Shown: piece by piece, positions 58,093 through 64,000 of the stretch | Position numbering within the stretch: the first letter of the stretch is position 1 | Layout of the letters: the number at the start of each line of letters is the position of its first letter | DNA from: an uncultured Lachnospiraceae bacterium | Lineage (GTDB): Bacteria; Bacillota; Clostridia; Lachnospirales; Lachnospiraceae | DNA: 64,000 nt | Reading direction: 5' to 3' | Assembly: GCA_958428365.1 (NCBI GenBank) | Contig: CAUAFT010000006.1 | Location: 1-64,000, forward strand | Program-made: the position numbers and the translations under genes | The notes under the pieces: model-generated | Seen by the model: the letters and a program-made list of their open reading frames with translations, nothing else | What the model was told of the DNA's origin: nothing | The model's database searches: none

Positions 58093-59790
58093 TTATCCAA
58101 TCAGAACTGTCTTTCCCTCGAAGGCGAATCCATATTTTTTTATACGCTCTTTGGAAATCCCCTTATCCAGAAGAACTGCTGCATAGTTCTTCTCTTCAAT
58201 CTGTTCCAGCGCCTTTTGTACCGTATCTTCGATGGTTTCCTCCCGTCTGGAATTGTGTACCTTAAATTCAATGATGATGGCATCATCCTCCTGGCGCAGC
58301 GGCTCTAACATAATATCGTATCTTCCAAAACCGCTCTCCCGGTTGGAAGTGATGACATATCTTCCTGTCAGGTCCACAATCAGCCCCAGCACGAATCCAT
58401 GATAAAAGCGTTCCGGCTCCGTGGTGGATGGATTCTTCCCCGTATCAAAATAGCTGAATGTACTCCGTGCCACACGGTTCATATATTCATTCATCGCATC
58501 CAAATCCCCTAACAACAATGCCTTAATAAAGTCATTATAGTCGGAAGCCACTCGACCGAACCAGCCCTGTACCATATTCCAGAACATGACTTTCACCTCG
58601 AAGTTCGTAAGACTCAGCTCATATTCCGGCGCCAAAATCTCTAATTCCGAATCATAATCCTCATGGCTGATTACCTTCAGATAACCACTGGCTAACAACA
58701 GGCTCCAGATTGCCCGCTCGTCCCGGTCTAACTGATTATATACAATCTGCTCATCAATCGGTGTCTTGATATGCTCACCCTGCAATAATCGTTCGAATGT
58801 GAGTTTCACATTCCTGCTGCCTTCACGAATCAGTTTTCCTACAAGGCTGTTGGAGCTGGTATTTGCCCAATAGGTTGTCAGCTTTCCAGTATCCAGATAA
58901 TTAAGTATCGACCATGGATTATATATGTCTGTCAGGCTTCCAAAAGTAAAACCGTCATACCAATGCTTTACATCCGCCTTTTTCTCGGACCGTCCGTATT
59001 CATCTAATGCATCAAATACCTCTTCTTCTGTAAATCCAAAGGCAGTTGCATATTCATCCGATGTAGTTGTTACAACCTTTAAGTTATTCAAATCAGAAAA
59101 AATAGACTCCTTGCTGACTCTGGTTATACCAGTCATAATCGCACGATCCAAATAAGGATTCGTCTTAAAGGTAGCATTGAACATACTTCTGGTAAAGCCA
59201 ACCAATTCTTCCCAATAACCATCCACATAGGATTCCTGCATAGGCGTATCATATTCATCCAGAAGTATAATAACTTTTTTCTCATAATATCGGAAAAGAA
59301 ATTCCGAAAGCTTGTGAAGTGCCATTGTGGCAACCACTTCCGGCATATCCATAGAAATACTTTGAAAATATTTTTTTTCTTCCACTGTCAATGTCAATCT
59401 TCCATCTTCTAACAGAAAGGCATATTTATCATAAAGTCCAACCAAAAGCTGATTTATTCTGGCTTTTGTCGTCTCATAGTCCTTCTCCTTCACATTTGCA
59501 AAAGACAGACTAATCACCGGATAAGTTCCCTGCAAATTGCGGTACGCTTCCTCTTCCCAGATAGAAAGCCCTTCAAACAAATCGCCCCGTCCTGCATAAT
59601 GAATCGAAAAAAACTGCTCCACCATGCTCATGGTCAGCGTCTTCCCAAAACGGCGGGGACGGGTAATCAGAGTGACACTATCCTTATTTTCCCACCATTC
59701 TTTAATAAATCCGGTTTTATCTACATAAAACAAATCGTCTTTTCTGATCTGTTCAAAATCCTGAAGTCCGATTCCTACCGTTCTTGCCAT
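58093..59790 (-). CDS. AAA-ATPase-like protein with PD-(D/E)XK nuclease domain
   Basis: A 565-residue protein of the DUF1703 group. The N-terminal ATPase-like part has FVDKT-type start (YVDKTGFIKEWWENKDSVTLITRPRRFGKTLTMSMVEQFF) with Walker A in RPRRFGKT, Walker B in VIILLDEYDTPMQES. The C terminus has a PD-(D/E)XK core (YDIMLEPLRQEDDAIIIEFKVHN). Many such genes occur in gut Bacteroidetes and Clostridia as variable families; function is unknown, possibly mobile or defence-related. The gene appears intact. GGAGGTGTTCT precedes the ATG. Confidence 0.92.
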   Translation of the reverse strand: MARTVGIGLQDFEQIRKDDLFYVDKTGFIKEWWENKDSVTLITRPRRFGKTLTMSMVEQFFSIHYAGRGDLFEGLSIWEEEAYRNLQGTYPVISLSFANVKEKDYETTKARINQLLVGLYDKYAFLLEDGRLTLTVEEKKYFQSISMDMPEVVATMALHKLSEFLFRYYEKKVIILLDEYDTPMQESYVDGYWEELVGFTRSMFNATFKTNPYLDRAIMTGITRVSKESIFSDLNNLKVVTTTSDEYATAFGFTEEEVFDALDEYGRSEKKADVKHWYDGFTFGSLTDIYNPWSILNYLDTGKLTTYWANTSSNSLVGKLIREGSRNVKLTFERLLQGEHIKTPIDEQIVYNQLDRDERAIWSLLLASGYLKVISHEDYDSELEILAPEYELSLTNFEVKVMFWNMVQGWFGRVASDYNDFIKALLLGDLDAMNEYMNRVARSTFSYFDTGKNPSTTEPERFYHGFVLGLIVDLTGRYVITSNRESGFGRYDIMLEPLRQEDDAIIIEFKVHNSRREETIEDTVQKALEQIEEKNYAAVLLDKGISKERIKKYGFAFEGKTVLIG

Positions 59791-59822
59791 AGAACACCTC
59801 CGTTATCGCATATTTTACTCCG

Positions 59823-59873
59823 AAAAAATTCCGTTATACTAAGTCTTTCTGTCACCTAGTATAACGGATTTTT
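59823..59873. terminator. Bidirectional terminator-like hairpin
   Basis: CCGTTATACTA and TAGTATAACGG pair over 11 bp with a 15-nt loop, and AAAAAA/TTTTT runs flank both sides. It separates the DUF1703-type gene promoter region from the upstream genes. Confidence 0.75.
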
Positions 59874-59924
59874 CTCAGAAATACAATTCTCCCTTCTACG
59901 TGGAAGATGAAACAGTATCCGAGC

Positions 59925-60071
59925 TTATTGCCACCTATGATCGCTGGCTTCTTTTATGGCGTTTCTGACATCGTCCGACAGTTCAAGGGTTACCCCATCC
60001 ACCGTCAATTTTCCTTTGTTAACAGCCGTCAACACATCCCTGTAATCGGCTAGTAATACACTCTTTTTCAC
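59925..60071 (-). CDS. Possible 48-residue small protein or gene fragment
   Basis: A frame starting with GTG at 60071 reads VKKSVLLADYRDVLTAVNKG, then LTVDGVTLELSDDVRNAIKEA. It has good amphipathic helix character but no clear ribosome site, and the open frame continues upstream for a few codons. It may be the rest of a longer antitoxin- or phage-like gene. No family recognised. Confidence 0.35.
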   Translation of the reverse strand: MKKSVLLADYRDVLTAVNKGKLTVDGVTLELSDDVRNAIKEASDHRWQ

Positions 60072-60130
60072 TTGATTCGAATCTTCTTGTCTAAATATTT
60101 AACTTTCATATACCAATTCTGAAAGCTGAA

Positions 60131-60742
60131 TCAACTGCCAATCATCCCAACTACAAAGCAAAATATGCAATACACACACCATACAAGCACAAAGGAATCA
60201 ACACCCATGAGATTCGCCAATGCAATGGAAATACCTATTCCTGCAAGCATGAAAAAACCATAGATTTTTCTGCCTATTCTATCTTCCTTATTTTTTATAA
60301 AAAGATACATTCCTACCACTGCAAGCGCCGCCATGGTTCCCGCAAAAAGCGAACCTCCGATATTTGCATGACCTGATAATTTTATAAAAATTGCACTTAC
60401 AACGGTTACGATTCCGGCAATCCATAATGAGACTTTATCCTGCCTCTGGCTTTCTCTCGTCATCTCGACTACGTTCGTCATGATTTCAGTGACTTCACTA
60501 TTTGATAAGTTTTTATCCTTGTTTTCCATGTCTGCTCTTTTAGAACGCATCAGCTCAAGCACCGTCAAATCTAAAGCATTTGCCAAAGGCTCAAGTGTGT
60601 TTATATCGGGAAATCCGATTCCTCTTTCCCATCGGCTGATTGCTTTATCCGTAACGCCTAATATTTTCGCAAGCTCTGCCTGTGTCATATTCTTCTCTTT
60701 TCTGGTCTCTGCTATGAAATGCCCAAATACTTTTGAATCCAC
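60131..60742 (-). CDS. XRE-family regulator with C-terminal membrane domain
   Basis: A 203-residue protein. Residues 5-60 are a Cro/C1-type helix-turn-helix (FIAETRKEKNMTQAELAKILGVTDKAISRWERG). Residues 105-203 contain four membrane helices. Such membrane-tethered XRE proteins are common in Clostridia; targets are unknown. The start is GTG at 60742 after AAGGAGTGGGAAC. Confidence 0.92.
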   Translation of the reverse strand: MDSKVFGHFIAETRKEKNMTQAELAKILGVTDKAISRWERGIGFPDINTLEPLANALDLTVLELMRSKRADMENKDKNLSNSEVTEIMTNVVEMTRESQRQDKVSLWIAGIVTVVSAIFIKLSGHANIGGSLFAGTMAALAVVGMYLFIKNKEDRIGRKIYGFFMLAGIGISIALANLMGVDSFVLVWCVYCIFCFVVGMIGS

Positions 60743-60827
60743 GTTCCCACTCCTTTTTTTATTTCATCATAAGGAAAACTGTAACGTTAATCAACCGACG
60801 ATTCGTTTACCTCCTTCCGGGGAATAT

Positions 60828-61216
60828 TTATTCTTTCATTCCTACCGTATCTATATTACGGCATTTAGAACTTGCATATCTTTTACAACTCCAATAATCC
60901 GGATACATAAATTCCGGAATAATCTCATACGCAATTTCATTCTTCTTTAATAAAGACATGAATCGCTTACCTCTGGCAGACGGAACTTCTTATTAATCAT
61001 TTTGTTCATGGAAAGTTCTTTTAGTTGTAAAACAGGTATTGCCAGAGCTTTTGAAACAACCAGAATTTGTATGTTCGACAATGGGCTTATATGTATTTTT
61101 ATCTGATATTCTGTCTCATCTGATTGGCATGGTGTCCAAAATCCATCACCTATAAGAGATACCCCACAATATTGACAGGTATATAAGATGCCTGGGCTAT
61201 TCCATTCCCCCTTCAT
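60828..61216 (-). pseudogene. Frameshifted small gene downstream of the ATPase
   Basis: The first frame (89 residues) has a zinc-like pair YTCQYCGVSLIGDG and a block IQILVVSKALAIPVLQLKELSMNK ending FRLPE, then goes out of frame at VSDSCLY. A shift of one base at the GAGG near 60968 opens a second frame GKRFMSLLKKNEIAYEIIPEF that ends at 60828. The joined product would be about 130 residues. I infer loss of one G. The family is unknown; it may be a polymorphic-toxin immunity-like protein. Confidence 0.55.
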
Positions 61217-61237
61217 CGTACCTGATTTACAATAAAA

Positions 61238-61600
61238 CTAGAAATTTCTGTACAGCACTTCAATGTCTCCATCCACAAAGCCGATTCCTACTGCCTGATA
61301 TTTTTTTAGCATATCTGCATATGCTCCCTTTGCAAGATATTCCTGAACCATATGAGCCCCTTCTCTCAATGCTGATTCCCAATCCGTGTCCTTCTTCCAT
61401 CTATACAAATCCTCTCCTGTGGAGAATACTTCATCACATGCCCAATCTTCATCCTCTTCATCAAAACTGCCTGTTCCAACAAACTGTATTGACCAATTAT
61501 GATTCGCTTCTTCATATAGATTAAAATGAACCGCAATAATTTCATCCGGCAAACCAAGTGCCAAAACTCTCTCCAGCCATTTTGAAAATTCTTGATACAT
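61238..61600 (-). CDS. Hypothetical acidic protein (120 residues)
   Basis: An acidic, tryptophan-containing protein (GLPDEIIAVHFNLYEEANHNWSIQFVGTGSFDEEDEDWACDEVF). Its size and composition resemble immunity proteins of polymorphic toxin systems, but no family is recognised. GAGAGGATAAGAT precedes the ATG. It lies 12 bp after the ATPase gene and 21 bp before the frameshifted gene, so the three are probably one operon. Confidence 0.65.
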   Translation of the reverse strand: MYQEFSKWLERVLALGLPDEIIAVHFNLYEEANHNWSIQFVGTGSFDEEDEDWACDEVFSTGEDLYRWKKDTDWESALREGAHMVQEYLAKGAYADMLKKYQAVGIGFVDGDIEVLYRNF

Positions 61601-61612
61601 ATCTTATCCTCT

Positions 61613-62425
61613 CTAATAAAATTCACTTTCCTTCTTCTTAAAAAACTCATAAAAGTACCGGACATTTGGAAGCTCCGTCCACTTCTGCACCTCATAATAT
61701 TCCGTGTCCAGATTATAAATCTTCGCATTCAAGCTCCCCAACATGAAAGGAGAATGCGTAGCGATCACGAACTGGCATCCTAAAAATCTTGCCATCTTAT
61801 TCATCTCCTCCGCCATCTTCACCTGATTTTGCGGTGAAAGAGACACCTCCGGCTCGTCCAGCAGATACAGCGCATCCGGCATCAGAGAGTCCTCTAAAAT
61901 CTGCAGGGTAGTCTCGCCATTGGAATATTTCTCCTGTGCAAACTTCTGATATTCCAACTGCTTCCAGCCTTCCACAGAACCTAAAAATGCCTCTGCCTCC
62001 TCTTTGGTTCTTCCACTCTGAACCAGATCGTACTTCATCCCTTCCGCTAGGACCTGTTCCTGCTGTATCTTCTTGATCTCATACAGGATATCCTCACTCT
62101 TAAGGTAACGGCTGTGTTTTGGAATTTTTTCCAGGCTTCTCCCATATTCATCATCCCCCAGACTGTGACCGCACTCCTGTTCAAACTGTACGCAATAATT
62201 GCTGCCGAACTGATTGCTGGCTGGCATTTCCCATCCCCTGATCTTCAACCTGCCTGCCATGATATTCAAAAGGGTAGACTTCCCGGAACCGTTATTTCCA
62301 TAAAAAACCGTAATAGGTGCAAGGACGAAGGGTTCTATATCCTTTCCGTGAAATACATTATAAGGATAAATATTGGGGTTTCTCACGGTTTTATCTGACA
62401 GACGAAAGCTGCTTAAGTAGATCAT
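61613..62425 (-). CDS. ABC/AAA-type ATPase (AAA_21-like)
   Basis: A 270-residue soluble ATPase. Walker A VFYGNNGSGKSTLLNIMAG, signature KYSNGETTLQIL, Walker B ALYLLDEPEVSLSPQ and the His in VIATHSPFML are complete. Proteins of this type occur in the OLD/RloA-like defence group and as housekeeping ATPases. The ATG at 62425 follows GGAGACAGAG. It heads a three-gene minus-strand operon and is divergent from the TauE/SafE gene across about 75 bp. Confidence 0.88.
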   Translation of the reverse strand: MIYLSSFRLSDKTVRNPNIYPYNVFHGKDIEPFVLAPITVFYGNNGSGKSTLLNIMAGRLKIRGWEMPASNQFGSNYCVQFEQECGHSLGDDEYGRSLEKIPKHSRYLKSEDILYEIKKIQQEQVLAEGMKYDLVQSGRTKEEAEAFLGSVEGWKQLEYQKFAQEKYSNGETTLQILEDSLMPDALYLLDEPEVSLSPQNQVKMAEEMNKMARFLGCQFVIATHSPFMLGSLNAKIYNLDTEYYEVQKWTELPNVRYFYEFFKKKESEFY

Positions 62426-62499
62426 TCTCTGTCTCCTTTTCCTTTTCAATGATTGACTTTTCTTCCATTATATCAGACAATGACTCATGAGGTGAAATT

Positions 62500-63279
62500 A
62501 TGGAACTTTTTATGGAAATTATCATTTGTTTTATTGCTGGTATGGGCGCCGGACTCGGCACCGGATTTGCGGGAATGAGCGCCGCCGCAGTCATCAGCCC
62601 CATGCTCATTACTTTTTTGGACATCCCCGCCTACGAGGCGGTGGGAATCGCCCTTGCAAGCGATGTGCTTGCCAGCGCCGTCAGCGCCTATACCTATGGA
62701 AAAAATAAAAATCTCGATATCCGAAACGGTCTGGTGATGATGGCTGCAGTTCTGACATTTACCTTTGTGGGCAGTTTTGCCGCCAGCAAAGTACCGAACT
62801 CCACCATGGGAGGTTTTTCCACCGTTATGACGCTCCTGCTGGGTATCAAGTTCATCCTCCGCCCGGTGATGACCACAAAGGAGAACATGGCAGCGGTGAG
62901 TCCCGCAAAACGCATTGTTCAGTCTGTCATCAGCGGTATCATAGTCGGCTTTATCTGCGGATTTGTAGGCGCCGGCGGCGGAATGATGATGCTGCTTCTT
63001 CTCACCAGCGTCCTGGGTTATGAGCTGAAAACCGCAGTGGGTACCAGTGTCTTTATCATGACCTTCACTGCCCTTACCGGAGCAGGAAGCCACTTCCTGT
63101 TGGGTGGTATGCCAGAGCTTCTGCCCCTTCTCCTCTGCGTTTTTTTCACCCTTTTATGGGCACGCATTGCCGCCATGTTTGCCAACAAAGTCAGCTCCGT
63201 CACCCTTAACCGTATTACGGGTGTGGTATTGACGATCCTGGGAACCGCCATCCTCCTTGTAAACACTTTAAAGGGATGA
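62500..63279 (+). CDS. TauE/SafE-family membrane permease
   Basis: A 259-residue protein with eight hydrophobic segments in two related halves (FIAGMGAGLGTGFAGMSAAAVISPM and SGIIVGFICGFVGAGGGMMMLLLLTS). The family exports sulfite, sulfoacetate or organosulfur compounds. No sulfonate-degrading gene is adjacent. The ATG at 62500 follows AGGTGAAATT. Confidence 0.92.
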   Translation: MELFMEIIICFIAGMGAGLGTGFAGMSAAAVISPMLITFLDIPAYEAVGIALASDVLASAVSAYTYGKNKNLDIRNGLVMMAAVLTFTFVGSFAASKVPNSTMGGFSTVMTLLLGIKFILRPVMTTKENMAAVSPAKRIVQSVISGIIVGFICGFVGAGGGMMMLLLLTSVLGYELKTAVGTSVFIMTFTALTGAGSHFLLGGMPELLPLLLCVFFTLLWARIAAMFANKVSSVTLNRITGVVLTILGTAILLVNTLKG

Positions 63280-63304
63280 TTCCATATCAGATCATCCCTT
63301 TTAT
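63271..63304 (+). terminator. Terminator after the TauE/SafE gene
   Basis: AAGGGATGAT and ATCATCCCTT form a 10-bp stem with a 10-nt loop followed by TTATT. It begins at the stop codon and also lies between convergent genes. Confidence 0.85.
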
Positions 63305-63336
63305 TACAACAAGAAACTGCGAAACATGACCTTTTA

Positions 63337-64000
63337 TTACTGATTTTGAAAATAAGCGTCGATTCCGTCTGCAATTCCACTGACGATCTGATTCTGATAG
63401 GCTTCCGACGCCATGTTCTGATCCTCTGTTGGGTTTGTCATATACCCCATCTCCACGATAGTGACCGGCACTGCCGCCCAGTTGACCCCACTCATGGTAT
63501 CCGTCTCCCAGACATATTCCTTCCTGGCTCCCGTTGCCTGGACCAGATGATCCAACACGGCGGTGGACAATGCCTTGCTCTTAGAATAGAGGTTCCCGTT
63601 ATAAGGATTCGATGCAGTCTGGCAGATGGTCATGGCTCCGGTGACACTGCTGTCCGTGGAGCCGTTGGCATGAATCCTGATAAACGCCTCCGCTCCCGCA
63701 TTGTTGGCAACTGCTGCCCTCTCAGCATTGGAGATATTTACCTCATTGCTCTCTCTGGTCATGAGCACCTCATACCCCCGGTTCTGCAATTCCTCCCTTA
63801 ATTTCAGGGAAACCTGAAGCGTCAATTCATACTCCGCAAGTCCTGTAGACACTCCCGACGTTCCCCCTGCCACCTTTGCCTTGGTCTGGGATGCTCCCGG
63901 TCCGATGGGCTCCTGAGAACTGTCTCCCTTACTCTGATGTCCCGGATCGATAACCACCAGGTGGCGGACTGCGTCCGTTTCGCTCCGGTTATCTGCTTCC
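63337..64000 (-). CDS. N-acetylmuramoyl-L-alanine amidase (partial, 5' end outside window)
   Basis: The C-terminal 221 residues of an Amidase_3 enzyme. Zinc and catalytic residues lie in VVIDPGHQSKG, AEYELTLQVSLKLREEL, IRIHANGS and TIVEMGYMTNPTED. It cleaves the bond between muramic acid and L-Ala in peptidoglycan. The frame stays open to base 64000 (EADNRSETDAVRHL), so the true start and any signal or wall-binding domain lie beyond the window. Spore-cortex (CwlC/CwlD-like) and vegetative roles are both possible. Confidence 0.93.
   Translation of the reverse strand, partial: EADNRSETDAVRHLVVIDPGHQSKGDSSQEPIGPGASQTKAKVAGGTSGVSTGLAEYELTLQVSLKLREELQNRGYEVLMTRESNEVNISNAERAAVANNAGAEAFIRIHANGSTDSSVTGAMTICQTASNPYNGNLYSKSKALSTAVLDHLVQATGARKEYVWETDTMSGVNWAAVPVTIVEMGYMTNPTEDQNMASEAYQNQIVSGIADGIDAYFQNQ

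Noticed and set aside
1..64000. CRISPR array or prophage
   Set aside because: No regularly spaced repeats, cas genes, capsid, terminase or integrase genes were seen while reading both strands.

Overview
This 64 kb window reads as a chromosome segment of a spore-forming, anaerobic gut-type Firmicute, most likely a member of the Lachnospiraceae (Clostridium cluster XIVa). The grounds are the strong GGAGG-type ribosome sites, frequent GTG/TTG starts, SpoVT, a DUF6465-like protein, an NADP-type GdhA of 444 residues, cytidylate-kinase-like proteins and a desulfoferrodoxin. No taxonomic marker gene other than one tRNA is present, so the assignment is an inference. Most genes lie on the minus strand. 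No CRISPR array, rRNA, prophage or intact transposase was seen.

Region by region. 0-12 kb: a histone-H1-like tail protein, an HPr-like protein, an amino-acid:sodium symporter, a large secreted protein with a dead C39-peptidase-like end, patatin and EamA genes, a diguanylate cyclase fused to a LacI-type sensor, a corrinoid-reactivation-like protein, a CsoR-type metal sensor and a second (membrane) diguanylate cyclase. 12-18.6 kb: an LTA-synthase-like enzyme, a cation diffusion facilitator, an HD hydrolase, a cupin, a GNAT and a LysR regulator. 18.7-20.7 kb: a two-gene AAA ATPase/RloB defence module of AbiL type. 21-30 kb: GdhA, an OPT transporter with a PqqD-like partner, an HdeD-like protein, a superoxide-reductase-like protein, a NYN-LOTUS protein, a secreted MBL hydrolase, a PIN toxin-antitoxin pair, tRNA-Pro and an Rrf2 regulator. 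29.7-37.2 kb: ROK kinase, class A PBP, a small membrane SbcC-like/SbcD-like pair, TcdA and SpoVT.

37.2-44.2 kb looks acquired: two gene-poor stretches with mobile-element-like debris flank a MarR-controlled operon encoding a MATE pump, a cytidylate-kinase-like gene broken by one in-frame TGA, an NAD(P)-binding protein, an iron alcohol dehydrogenase and two flavodoxin-fold reductases.

44.8-58 kb is the most coherent functional unit: a reductive pyrimidine (or hydantoin) catabolic locus. PreA-like dehydrogenase, dihydropyrimidinase and an M20 carbamoylase would take uracil/thymine to beta-alanine (or its methyl homologue). A class III aminotransferase and an iron alcohol dehydrogenase could carry it on to malonate semialdehyde and 3-hydroxypropionate. 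An NMT1-type ABC importer and a divergent PucR regulator complete it. Three features stand out. The substrate-binding protein is circularly permuted relative to its family, with an 18-bp tandem duplication at its 3' end. The PreA-like protein carries the iron-sulfur domain of PreT but lacks the FAD/NADPH domains. A palindrome TTGTGC-N4-GCACAA sits before three promoters, and two of these transcription units contain an intrinsic terminator in their leader just before the first gene.

58-64 kb: an AAA/PD-(D/E)XK protein, an XRE regulator with a membrane domain, an ATPase operon with a frameshifted small gene, a TauE/SafE permease and the 3' part of an amidase gene that runs off the window.
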